A stretch of DNA of 64,000 nt from Bacteriovoracia bacterium (GTDB taxonomy: Bacteria; Bdellovibrionota; Bacteriovoracia; Bacteriovoracales; Bacteriovoracaceae). The DNA is taken from NCBI GenBank assembly GCA_030431635.1, contig JAUIIL010000011.1, positions 1 through 64,000 on the forward strand, in the 5' to 3' direction. The notes below the pieces were generated by a model that saw only the letters and a list, made by a program, of their open reading frames with translations, searched no databases and had not been told where the DNA came from. The translations under genes and the position numbers were made by a program. Positions 1-6,325 of this stretch are shown here, one piece after another (within the stretch, counting starts at the first letter, position 1; every line of letters starts with the position of its first letter).

Positions 1-1
1 A

Positions 2-109
2 CTTCATTCATCTTTAGGCTATAAAAGCCCTGAAGAGTTTGAATCAGAAGTCTTAAAGATAAACCCGGCTAATCGTCCTATTCAGAAAATATGGGGGCGA
101 ACTGTCTAG
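2..109 (+). CDS. IS3-family transposase OrfB, C-terminal end (partial)
   Basis: The reading frame open from the left edge encodes 35 residues beginning LHSSLGYKSPEEFE and ending at a TAG. HSSLGY-SPEEFE is the hallmark C-terminal motif of IS3-family (IS150/IS3 group) OrfB DDE transposases, just after the catalytic glutamate helix. Only the tail lies in the window, so intactness cannot be judged. The insertion-sequence end should lie shortly after the stop, but I cannot define its inverted repeat without the other end. The neighbouring mosaic of recombinase scraps fits a region repeatedly hit by mobile DNA. Confidence 0.85.
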   Translation, partial: LHSSLGYKSPEEFESEVLKINPANRPIQKIWGRTV

Positions 110-129
110 TCAACGGGGCTCAGTTCAAT

Positions 130-480
130 TTAATTCTTTTTCAATTGTAGAATTTCCTGAGCGCTAGCTCCTTTTATATCTGTTTCTATAACAATTCTAC
201 AAACCTCCAAGTCATTAACATAAGCAGTTGTTAAAATAGCTATCTGAGCTCTTTCACTTGCATGATAATCACCAAGCTCAGTACTCGTATCTAATCGATA
301 TATCATGTCGGGAGTACAACCGACGCAATAAGAACCAGGGAAATTCATTACTGCATTATTTGAAAATGTTGCAATTGCTTCGAGTTTTGACACTTTTCCA
401 CAAACTTTACTGACGACCTTTTCTGATGCCATTACAGAAATACTTCCTAAAACTAGTAAACCAATCAATAATTTCTTCAT
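130..480 (-). CDS. small exported protein of unknown function
   Basis: A 116-aa protein. The start at 480 is preferred over an upstream in-frame ATG because AGGAGG sits six bases before it and the protein then begins with a clean signal peptide (MKKLLIGLLVLGSISVMA, cleavage after ASA-like VMA). The mature part is about 98 residues with cysteines including a CVGC motif near residue 50, so a disulfide is possible. I do not recognise the family. It stands alone, and 76 bp upstream it has the third, diverged copy of the element shared with two other exported-protein genes. Its 5' leader resembles that of the gene ending at 12133. Confidence 0.7.
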   Translation of the reverse strand: MKKLLIGLLVLGSISVMASEKVVSKVCGKVSKLEAIATFSNNAVMNFPGSYCVGCTPDMIYRLDTSTELGDYHASERAQIAILTTAYVNDLEVCRIVIETDIKGASAQEILQLKKN

Positions 481-555
481 AAATCCTCCTAAGCTTTCGT
501 TCACTTTAGTAATGATTTTAATAAATCTATTTCACGTATTGTCCCAGGTTTAGTG

Positions 556-587
556 ATTCCCCGCTAGGCTCACTGAAGAGTTTACAA
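556..587 (-). repeat. diverged third copy of the shared upstream element
   Basis: This 32-base stretch aligns without gaps to the last 32 bases of the near-identical elements at 6201-6246 and 8726-8771 (24 of 32 positions match, including the TTTACAA edge and CTGAA). Like them it lies just upstream of a minus-strand gene for an exported protein (start at 480). On the minus strand it opens TTGTAAA, consistent with a shared promoter region. Confidence 0.5.
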
Positions 588-639
588 AAAACCACTGTTC
601 AAAGAATAAACACTTAATCCGAACTCAGTATTTTAATGC

Positions 640-727
640 CTTTGAGTTGCCTTGAACCACCTGGTTCACTGACGAAATGTAAAGTCTCCAGTGGAAAGTT
701 TTCATGAGGAAGCGCCTCGGGGCACCA
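640..727 (+). repeat. integration-scar-like repeat with tRNA-3'-end-like motif
   Basis: Bases 640-666 match 5444-5470 at 24 of 27 positions and contain the perfect short dyad GAACCA-CC-TGGTTC (654-667). Bases 714-727 read GCCTCGGGGCACCA, exactly repeated at 5472-5485, and look like the 3' acceptor strand plus CCA of a tRNA. A terminator follows directly, as after a real tRNA gene, but no T-arm or tRNA body is present. I infer an attachment-site remnant left by an element integrating at a tRNA 3' end. Confidence 0.45.
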
Positions 728-741
728 AAAAATTTTTTTCA

Positions 742-781
742 AAAAAAGTCCTCTAGTCTTTTCAGGTTGGAGGACTTTTTT
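742..781 (+). terminator. intrinsic terminator
   Basis: GTCCTC (748-753) and GAGGAC (770-775) form a stem flanked by an A-tract on the left and a T-tract on the right. The structure is therefore bidirectional in appearance. It follows the tRNA-end-like motif. The rest of the roughly 460-base gene-free stretch 481-940 holds the repeats listed here and a possible hairpin CGCATC/GATGCG around 845-872. I see nothing else in it. Confidence 0.7.
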
Positions 782-940
782 ACATTAATCTCAGTAACTT
801 ACAAGTTTTTAAAATCCCCAAAATCAATAAATGGTTTATGGTTCGCATCCGTATTGGGTGAGCGATGCGGAGTCGAATAACTAGAAGGAGAAGTTGTACA
901 GTGTTATAGATAGTCATCAATTAATGAAGCAAGTAAAAGT

Positions 941-1900
941 ATGAAGATGAAGAGAGCAACATTTTACGATACATCAATATATAGTAATTTTTGTGAGGTT
1001 AGGAGAGAAAAGCTTTTCAGTAACTTTGTTAAATGTGTTGAAAGAATAAAGCTATTTGATATTAGTAATCAGGATTTTGTAAATACACCCATTTTATTTT
1101 TAGAAATACTTGGGCTTAATATCAAAGATGAAATTTTAAACTCTTCAAAATTAATAACACCAATTAATAATCTTATAAAAGAATCTAACTTTAATAATTA
1201 TAGAGAACCCGTTGAGAGGATTTTTAATTTAATTAGAAGAGAGTTAAACCAAGTTGAATGCATTCAACTTAGTAAATTGGAAAAGCGTTTTGAAGATAAG
1301 AGAAAATATTATAATAAATGGTATGAGAGTTGCCTTGAAATCTTTTTAAGAGACTTGAAGATAGAAGATATTGTTAATAATTTAGCTACAGAGATTTTAC
1401 AGGATATTAACTATGAAAGTTTTGTTGAAACTGAGAAATTGAATTTATTAAATTCTTCTATATATAGATGCTTATATGAACGAATGAGGAAGCCAAATAC
1501 CAATGCTAAAATATTGAGGAGGGCCCTTGTAAGCTTAAAAGGGGATCATCGACTACCTAGTATAAAATTAAAGCCAGGACAAGATTTTGTGGATATGGAA
1601 TTTATTCATGCCTCTCTCGTGGGGTCAAAATTTAATGGAAGAGTTTATGAGGTTGTTACTTTTACCTGTGAAAGTAAGGAAACTACTAAGAGAAGGCTTG
1701 CAATGTACCATGGTGCTTTAACTGCAATTCATAGTATTTATTGCGAAAATATTCTTCAAAGCAACAAGTCGTTTAAATTCGTACCGGGACATATATTTCA
1801 TGTTTCCGCGACAACAGGGGAGATAGTTGGAAAAACAACAGTTGGTAAATTTTTAAAAGAGTTAGAAACTTTTCATAAACAAAGACTTTTGAAAATCTAG
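941..1900 (+). CDS. hypothetical protein, possible PIN-like domain
   Basis: A 319-aa, very AT-rich soluble protein. The start could be 941 or the second ATG two codons on; neither has a strong ribosome-binding site. The N-terminus ATFYDTSIYSNF and the later segment DMEFIHASLVGSKFNG resemble the first and last acidic blocks of PIN-like nucleases, which would make it a metal-dependent RNase or a defence or toxin protein. That is a pattern resemblance only. The middle is lysine/glutamate-rich helix. It is flanked by integration scars and followed within 15 bp by a reverse-strand recombinase scrap, so it looks like cargo of a mobile element. Its base use is more AT-rich than the core genes. Confidence 0.55.
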   Translation: MKMKRATFYDTSIYSNFCEVRREKLFSNFVKCVERIKLFDISNQDFVNTPILFLEILGLNIKDEILNSSKLITPINNLIKESNFNNYREPVERIFNLIRRELNQVECIQLSKLEKRFEDKRKYYNKWYESCLEIFLRDLKIEDIVNNLATEILQDINYESFVETEKLNLLNSSIYRCLYERMRKPNTNAKILRRALVSLKGDHRLPSIKLKPGQDFVDMEFIHASLVGSKFNGRVYEVVTFTCESKETTKRRLAMYHGALTAIHSIYCENILQSNKSFKFVPGHIFHVSATTGEIVGKTTVGKFLKELETFHKQRLLKI

Positions 1901-1910
1901 ATTCGTTGGT

Positions 1911-1970
1911 CTTTTCAAAACTTTTTGGGTATTTATTAAATATCCGCCTCACAGTTTCTCAGTACCATTT
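1911..1970 (-). pseudogene. remnant of serine-recombinase-like C-terminus
   Basis: Read on the minus strand, this stretch encodes WY-stop-ETVRRIFNKYPK, which matches the last residues (WYGETVRQIFNKYSKN) of the recombinase-like gene at 3551-4039. An in-frame stop replaces one glycine codon. It is the degenerate tail of a second copy, lying tail-to-tail with the preceding cargo gene just as the other copy lies tail-to-tail with the gene ending at 3541. The remaining DNA to 2098 shows nothing recognisable. Confidence 0.7.
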
Positions 1971-2098
1971 CTTTCGTTCTTATTTTGGTTATTATTTTAT
2001 AAACTTAACTGCCTGATATTACTAGAATTTCTAGCTATTCTCTGTACTCAGTTATTTTTTCATGGATATCATGCATATTTTTATGTATAATATATGAT

Positions 2099-2329
2099 GT
2101 GCCTGTGATTCTCAGATACAGAAACGTTAAAATTTGCATTTTTCCTGATGATCACGGACCGGCCCATGTACATGTGTTAGCGCCTGAATGTGAGGCCAAA
2201 TTTACTCTTGAACCTGTAAGTTGCTACTTTTGTCGAGGATTCAAGGAAAAGTTCATCAAAGAGATGACAAAGTACCTTGAGCAAAGAGTGGAAATTTTAC
2301 TGGAGGCTTGGAATGAATACCAAAACTAA
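2099..2329 (+). CDS. DUF4160-family protein, probable toxin of a TA pair
   Basis: A 76-aa protein with a GTG start. MPVILRYRNVKICIFPDDHG followed by PAHVHV is the signature of DUF4160, small proteins usually found with a DUF2442 or ribbon-helix-helix partner and regarded as toxin-antitoxin components. The conserved HVHV is present. The downstream gene starts 16 bases before this one ends, so the two are translationally coupled. No experimentally known activity can be assigned from sequence. The mobile setting fits an addiction module. Confidence 0.75.
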   Translation: MPVILRYRNVKICIFPDDHGPAHVHVLAPECEAKFTLEPVSCYFCRGFKEKFIKEMTKYLEQRVEILLEAWNEYQN

Positions 2330-2585
2330 GAAAAAAGACATTCAGTATGGAGATGTAGAAGTTGATCTTCCTTCAACTTGGAACTCAAGTGAGACCAAAG
2401 TTCGGATCACAACTTTTCTTGATGAAGATCTGCTCATCAAGATCAAGGAAGAAGCTAAAACCCAAGGAAAGAAATACCAATCTCTTCTTAATGAAAGGCT
2501 AAGAGAAATATTTATGGGAGAAGAGAGCACGGAAACACGGCTTAAAAAACTTGAAGAAGAAGTTTTTAAAAAGAAGATGGCATAA
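2313..2585 (+). CDS. BrnA/CopG-like antitoxin
   Basis: A 90-aa protein. The start at 2313 is chosen because TGGAGG precedes it at good spacing; the longer frame from 2277 would add 12 residues lacking such a site. The core VRITTFLDEDLLIKIKEEAK then KKYQSLLNERLREIF is the beta-strand plus two-helix ribbon-helix-helix fold of BrnA-type antitoxins, which bind their own promoter and neutralise the partner. Pairing with a DUF4160 protein rather than BrnT is unusual. The C-terminal TRLKKLEEEVFKKK is a short charged helix. Confidence 0.75.
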   Translation: MNTKTKKKDIQYGDVEVDLPSTWNSSETKVRITTFLDEDLLIKIKEEAKTQGKKYQSLLNERLREIFMGEESTETRLKKLEEEVFKKKMA

Positions 2586-2604
2586 AAGTACAGGGAACCG
2601 ACAA

Positions 2605-2964
2605 ATGGAATTGAGTATCGATAGAATAGAACTTTCGTTGAAGAAGAAATGGATTATCAGGTTTGCTACTTTAGCAATTCTCATCCTTTGTACAATTTCT
2701 CTTCGAAAGTTTGGTGAGCCTCGTCCTTACTACCTTAGTGTTGTCTCAGGGTTAATAGACTCGATACTTTTGAATGCACCAATTATCTTTTGCTCTTTTA
2801 AACTTCCTAGAGGGAAGTTTAGGTATTTACTGGCCCTTGGGGTTTTTCTTTCTGGTTTGGGGGTATTCATTATTATTGCTTATGGATGGACTGTCGCAAC
2901 TATTGCACTGGCTTTTCATTTATGGCTTGTCTATGAACTTCTTTCACAAAAGAGTTTCAAATGA
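2605..2964 (+). CDS. three-helix inner-membrane protein, unknown
   Basis: A 119-aa protein starting at the ATG at 2605; an alternative start at 2551 would overlap the antitoxin. After a basic N-terminus it has three hydrophobic segments (about residues 18-34, 45-60 and 68-105, the last possibly two helices). No family is recognised. Its stop overlaps the next ATG (ATGA), so it is coupled to the frameshifted toxin-like gene that follows. A membrane immunity or delivery partner is a reasonable guess but nothing more. Confidence 0.6.
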   Translation: MELSIDRIELSLKKKWIIRFATLAILILCTISLRKFGEPRPYYLSVVSGLIDSILLNAPIIFCSFKLPRGKFRYLLALGVFLSGLGVFIIIAYGWTVATIALAFHLWLVYELLSQKSFK

Positions 2965-3541
2965 CAAGTATTTGGAGACCAGACTTACTTAGTGATGAAG
3001 CCCGTGACGAGGCTTATGAGTATTTCGACAAAAATATTCGTCCTCTTCCTAAAAAAGCTGACGGGACGATAAATACAACAGCATTTGGATTAAGTGATAA
3101 CGATGTGGATGCGTTTAGACATGCTCATGTTAGTGGGGTTTTAACCATTGTCTACAGCGAAAATACAGCAGATATATTAGGTCGGTTGAATGAGTATAAG
3201 CCACTTGACTTGTATTCGAACTCAAGGGATTCAAGGTCTCTCAATATGGATCTTTGGATAATGGAGAGCTGATCATTGAACCGAAGAAAGACAAGCGAGT
3301 TTACGAGGGAGCAAACCACGATCCAGTCAATAAATCAAAGCCAGTGATCGTTCTGACAGAAGATGAGAATGGAAGAAATCAAACTTTTTTTGATTTAGTT
3401 AAAAAGACGGTTCTTACAAGAGAAGAATTTGTTTCTCAAATAGAGGCCCAAAATTATCCAGGTTACTCCGTGAAACAAATCAATGGTGTTCTAACTCCTG
3501 TCTCAAATCCAGATGGAAGACGATCCAATAATTTAAGTTAG
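2961..3541 (+). pseudogene. frameshifted toxin-like protein
   Basis: Two overlapping frames (2961-3272 and 3254-3541) read as one protein if a -1 shift is made near 3257: NMDLW joins DNGELIIEPKKD. The joined product is about 190 aa. It has a DAFRHAHVSG motif near residue 50 and MDLW-(D)NGE about 45 residues later, a histidine-plus-MDxxNN pattern seen in some secreted toxin-like domains of unknown function. The break could be a true inactivating deletion or a sequencing error; no slippery site is visible. ATGA overlap with the membrane protein gene upstream makes a two-gene unit. Confidence 0.6.
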
Positions 3542-3550
3542 AAATATTAT

Positions 3551-4039
3551 TTAATTTTTTGAGTACTTGTTAAATATCTGCCTCACGGTCTCTCCGTACC
3601 ATTTTTTCCCTTGCTGCTTGGTGGGAACTTTCATCTGATTGAGAATCTTAGCAATACCATTAAAACTATTTCCTTGCTTTCTCATCTCCAGTATGGACTC
3701 AATGAGTCTTTGTTCTCGTTTGTAATCAATCTGTTCGCTCTTTTGTTTCTTCTTGCCGCAAGTAGGAACTTTGGGAGAATTACCATGATGCTTGCTGCGA
3801 GTTCTCAAAGGAATCTTATGCTTTTTTAGCGCTGTGAGAACTTTGCTTCTGGAGGACTCTATATGAGCAGCAATTTGGCGTGTTGATAGCCCTTTTTTGA
3901 TGTAAAGTTCATGGAGGACATCGTAGGAGAGATGAGAATTTCCCGTCTTAATACTTGAAATGATTGATATTGTATTTTGGAGGACGCTTTTTGTAATAGA
4001 CCCTGATGGGGGCACCAAAATAAAAAAGCCCAGACACAA
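3551..4039 (-). CDS. serine-recombinase-like C-terminal fragment
   Basis: A 162-residue open frame. Residues about 38-80 form a helix-turn-helix (LSYDVLHELYIKKGLSTRQ, then IAAHIESSRSKVLTALKKH). The C-terminus (SFNGIAKILNQMKVPT...KWYGETVRQIFNKYSKN) is the Recombinase-domain signature of large serine recombinases. The catalytic resolvase domain is absent. The frame runs upstream through the GGGGGCACCA scar with no credible start or ribosome-binding site, so I take it as a 5'-truncated remnant. Its 3' end meets the preceding gene tail-to-tail with nine bases between. Confidence 0.65.
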   Translation of the reverse strand: MCLGFFILVPPSGSITKSVLQNTISIISSIKTGNSHLSYDVLHELYIKKGLSTRQIAAHIESSRSKVLTALKKHKIPLRTRSKHHGNSPKVPTCGKKKQKSEQIDYKREQRLIESILEMRKQGNSFNGIAKILNQMKVPTKQQGKKWYGETVRQIFNKYSKN

Positions 4040-4054
4040 GGTCTAGGCTTTTTT
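4008..4054 (+). terminator. tRNA-end-like GGGGGCACCA followed by intrinsic terminator
   Basis: GGGGGCACCA (4008-4017) again resembles an acceptor 3' strand with CCA. It is followed immediately by AAAAAAGCC-CAGAC / GGTCT-A-GGCTTTTTT (4022-4054), a strong stem with flanking A and T tracts. As at 714-781, the arrangement mimics a tRNA 3' end plus terminator without a tRNA body, which suggests a past integration site. Confidence 0.6.
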
Positions 4055-4094
4055 ATACCTCTAAATCTCACTCTCAAACTAACTTTGTTTTCTG

Positions 4095-4123
4095 TTGAAA
4101 AAAATCTAAAAATGACTTAATGT
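4095..4123 (+). promoter_or_regulatory. candidate sigma-70-type promoter of the ArsR-AHSA1 operon
   Basis: TTGAAA (4095-4100) and TAATGT (4118-4123) are separated by 17 bases, a standard vegetative spacing. The -10 hexamer abuts the left arm of the operator, so repressor binding would block transcription start. Confidence 0.5.
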
Positions 4124-4156
4124 TTAACCTATTGGTTAATTAACCGAGGGGTTAAA
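4123..4156 (+). promoter_or_regulatory. nested palindromic operator for the ArsR regulator
   Basis: A 34-bp dyad reads TTTAACC, four bases, GGTTAATTAACC, four bases, GGTTAAA. The central 12 bases (4134-4145) and the 7-base outer arms are perfectly symmetric about 4139/4140. The right arm includes the A of the arsR-family start codon and the operator covers its ribosome-binding site, so it is well placed for autorepression. It could bind two repressor dimers. Confidence 0.75.
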
Positions 4157-4527
4157 TGAATGATAAACTAAGTATGACATTTTCAGCTTTAGCTGACCCC
4201 ACTAGGAGAGCGATTTTAGTAAGGCTGACAAAAGGTGAATCGAATGTAACGGAGCTTGCAAAACCCTTTTTGAAAAAGATGAGTTTGCCTGCCATTACAA
4301 AGCATTTAAAGGTTTTAGAGAATGCTGGATTAATTGTTAAAACCAAAGAGGCGCAATATAGGTCTTGTGAAATTAATACGAAGCCTTTGGACGAAGCAAC
4401 TCTTTGGATGGATCAATGTCGAGAAGTTTGGGTAGAAAGTTTTGATAGATTGGATGACTACTTAAAAAAATTACAAAATACAAAAACAAATAGAGGTAAA
4501 AAATATGGCAAAGGCAAAAAAAGATAA
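4156..4527 (+). CDS. ArsR-family transcriptional regulator
   Basis: A 123-aa winged-helix regulator. FSALADPTRRAILVRLTKGE and VTELAKPF...PAITKHLKVLENAGLI are the classical ArsR helix-turn-helix segments (residues about 8-70). No metal-binding ELCVCDL motif is present. It belongs to the subgroup that accompanies AHSA1/SRPBCC genes rather than metal sensors. The start is fixed by the operator-embedded GAGGGG ribosome-binding site. The gene overlaps the downstream AHSA1 gene by 23 bases, so regulator and effector are co-expressed and probably autorepressed by the 34-bp palindrome. Confidence 0.88.
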   Translation: MNDKLSMTFSALADPTRRAILVRLTKGESNVTELAKPFLKKMSLPAITKHLKVLENAGLIVKTKEAQYRSCEINTKPLDEATLWMDQCREVWVESFDRLDDYLKKLQNTKTNRGKKYGKGKKR

Positions 4528-5449
4528 TGAATTAAGATTAGTTAGGGCTTTTAGCGCACCTGTCGAATTAGTGTGGGATGCTTTTACGCAGGTAAATCAC
4601 CAAGAACACTGGTGGGGACCTAGAGGATTTACAATTACAACTAAGAGTAAAGAGCTAAAGCCTGGGGGGCAGTGGATCTATACAATGCATGGACCAGATG
4701 GAGTTGATTATCCAAATATTGCTACTTATCACGTCGTAGAAGAGTACTCCAAACTTGTTTACGATCATGGAGCAACTGAAAATACCCCTCCATTATTTCG
4801 GGTCACTGTCACTTTTGAAGAGTTTAAGGGAAAAACGGTTATGGATATGACTATGACATTAGAAACTCCTGAAGCGGCAAGAGAAATAGAGAGATTTATA
4901 AAGCAAGCCAGTGGAAACTCGACTTGGGATCGACTAGGTGAATATCTTGAGGGAGAACAAACAAAGAAAGATGTTTTTATCATCAACCGAAGTTTTAAAA
5001 CGGATTTGGATACGATGTTTGAACTATGGACGAATCCAGAACATTTCCTAAAATGGATGGGGCCTACTGGATCAAGTATGGAGTTTTTATCAGTTAATGT
5101 TAAAGTCGGAGGCCAATCTCACTATCATATGAAAAATGCTGATGGCTCTACCATGTATGGCCTCATAGAATATAGAGAAATAAGCCCACCTGATAAACTT
5201 GTTTATATGCAATGCTTTAGCGATGAAAATAAAAATATCTGTAAACCTCCTTTTGCTCCGACTTGGCCAGACAAAATGTTAACCACCATCCATTTTATCG
5301 ATGAAGGTGATGGGTATGTCAGAGTGGCACTTCAATGGGAAGTTGAAGGTGATGCTACTGATGAAGAGAGAAAGACATTCTATGGCGCGAAAGATGGAAT
5401 GACAGGTGGCTGGACTGGATCATTTGATAAATTAGAAGAGTGTCTTTGA
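4505..5449 (+). CDS. tandem AHSA1/SRPBCC domain protein
   Basis: A 314-aa protein made of two SRPBCC (START-like) ligand-cavity domains. Residues about 6-145 begin LRLVRAFSAPVELVWDAFTQ with the HWWGPRGF motif; residues about 155-312 begin FIINRSFKTDLDTMFELWT with FLKWMGPTGSS and end GGWTGSFDKLEE. AHSA1-type proteins often occur as ArsR-controlled single domains; here two are fused. The ligand is unknown. The gene overlaps the regulator. A broken copy of the second domain lies at 16382-16605. The C-terminal end runs straight into the scar repeat at 5444-5485. Confidence 0.88.
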   Translation: MAKAKKDNELRLVRAFSAPVELVWDAFTQVNHQEHWWGPRGFTITTKSKELKPGGQWIYTMHGPDGVDYPNIATYHVVEEYSKLVYDHGATENTPPLFRVTVTFEEFKGKTVMDMTMTLETPEAAREIERFIKQASGNSTWDRLGEYLEGEQTKKDVFIINRSFKTDLDTMFELWTNPEHFLKWMGPTGSSMEFLSVNVKVGGQSHYHMKNADGSTMYGLIEYREISPPDKLVYMQCFSDENKNICKPPFAPTWPDKMLTTIHFIDEGDGYVRVALQWEVEGDATDEERKTFYGAKDGMTGGWTGSFDKLEECL

Positions 5450-5485
5450 TTTGCTTTGAGCCACCTGGTTTGCCTCGGGGCACCA
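5444..5485 (+). repeat. second copy of the integration-scar repeat
   Basis: Bases 5444-5470 match 640-666 at 24 of 27 positions. Bases 5472-5485 repeat GCCTCGGGGCACCA from 714-727 exactly. Together the two copies bracket about 4.8 kb of cargo, recombinase fragment and ArsR-AHSA1 genes, as attL/attR would. No integrase intact enough to be responsible is present. Confidence 0.5.
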
Positions 5486-5542
5486 CTTTTTCAAGTGTGA
5501 ATAGGGTAAGTATAAAGTAAATCTGCCTCATCTTTTGTATGA

Positions 5543-6172
5543 CTAAAGTTTTATATAAGCATCTTCAACTTTTTTAAAATTTTTATCAAAGACATAGACT
5601 TCCTTGATTTCATCGGGTTTTATTATTTGTGTTTTGGGAAATATAAAAGCACTGCCAAAACCATGCCTTTTTTCAGGCATGACAGTATGAGAAACAAACT
5701 TAAAAACAACAGAATAGAAGCCTCTATCTGTTACAAAGTCAGCTGGAGCATTAACCAAGGAGTAGGCAACTCCAATATAGGCTTCGCTAGAGACAAAAAT
5801 TCCAGGCATAACGTCTTTAACTTCCTTGTATTTCATACCATTTTTGAAAATAGCGTCCAAGTCCTCTTTATAAAGTCTCATTCCTCTATAAAAGATATTG
5901 TTTTCATCACTTTTCATTTTTTGAGCAGCTTTTGTGGCCACTTCAAGAAAAGCATGTTGATCTCTATTTTGGGCATACGGGGGATATAAAAGATGCATCC
6001 CACTCTTTACGACTCCTCCTCCTGCGGTTTGAATGTCATGTAAGTCAGAAATTTGAATACTTTCTAATAAACTGATCTTACTGATGGATTTCTCCCCAGC
6101 ATAGAGAGAGAACGAATAGAGAAGGAATAAAAAAAGTTTAGCTATATACCCACGCAATAGAAACAGTTCCAT
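5543..6172 (-). CDS. exported protein with ADP-ribosyltransferase-like features
   Basis: A 209-aa protein with an N-terminal hydrophobic signal (about residues 8-25, ending SLYAG). IFYRGMRLYKEDLDAIFKNG, then GIFVSSEAYIGVAYS, then IIKPDEIKEVYVF follow the order of the Arg, Ser-x-Ser-like and C-terminal PxEI segments of ART-fold toxins. The catalytic glutamate pair is not evident, so activity is uncertain. No ribosome-binding site is obvious at the start. The shared 46-base element lies 29 bases upstream. A secreted effector is plausible; a non-enzymatic ART-like fold is the alternative. Confidence 0.6.
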   Translation of the reverse strand: MELFLLRGYIAKLFLFLLYSFSLYAGEKSISKISLLESIQISDLHDIQTAGGGVVKSGMHLLYPPYAQNRDQHAFLEVATKAAQKMKSDENNIFYRGMRLYKEDLDAIFKNGMKYKEVKDVMPGIFVSSEAYIGVAYSLVNAPADFVTDRGFYSVVFKFVSHTVMPEKRHGFGSAFIFPKTQIIKPDEIKEVYVFDKNFKKVEDAYIKL

Positions 6173-6200
6173 GTGATTAAGTTAATTAATACTTGAATTA

Positions 6201-6246
6201 TCTCAGTTTCAATTATTCTTTGGTAGTCTCTCTGAATAATTTACAA
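6201..6246 (-). promoter_or_regulatory. shared 46-base upstream element, copy 1
   Basis: Identical at 45 of 46 positions to 8726-8771. Both lie just upstream of minus-strand genes for exported proteins (29 and 42 bases from the start codons). On the coding strand it begins TTGTAAAT and contains TAAA-N15-ACC. The spacing to the genes fits a promoter. I cannot assign the sigma factor. Confidence 0.6.
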
Positions 6247-6261
6247 GGAAAAAGAGAAGAA

Positions 6262-6302
6262 ATACATAAAAACCCAGGTAAATGTTCTAGGCTTTTATGT
6301 AT
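6262..6302 (-). terminator. intrinsic terminator after the 6326-7204 gene
   Basis: ATACATAAAA at the left and TTTTATGTAT at the right flank CC...GG, giving a long AT-rich stem that ends 23 bases after the stop codon of the upstream minus-strand lipoprotein gene. Confidence 0.65.
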
Positions 6303-6325
6303 TTCAATAATTCGAGTGTCGAAGA

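Noticed and set aside
714-727. A real tRNA gene
   Set aside because: Only the acceptor-like end and CCA are present. No T-arm, anticodon arm or 5' acceptor strand can be found upstream.
640-5485. Integron gene-cassette array (attC sites)
   Set aside because: Genes point both ways, no integrase IntI is seen, and the repeats lack attC R/L core boxes. tRNA-end scars fit better.
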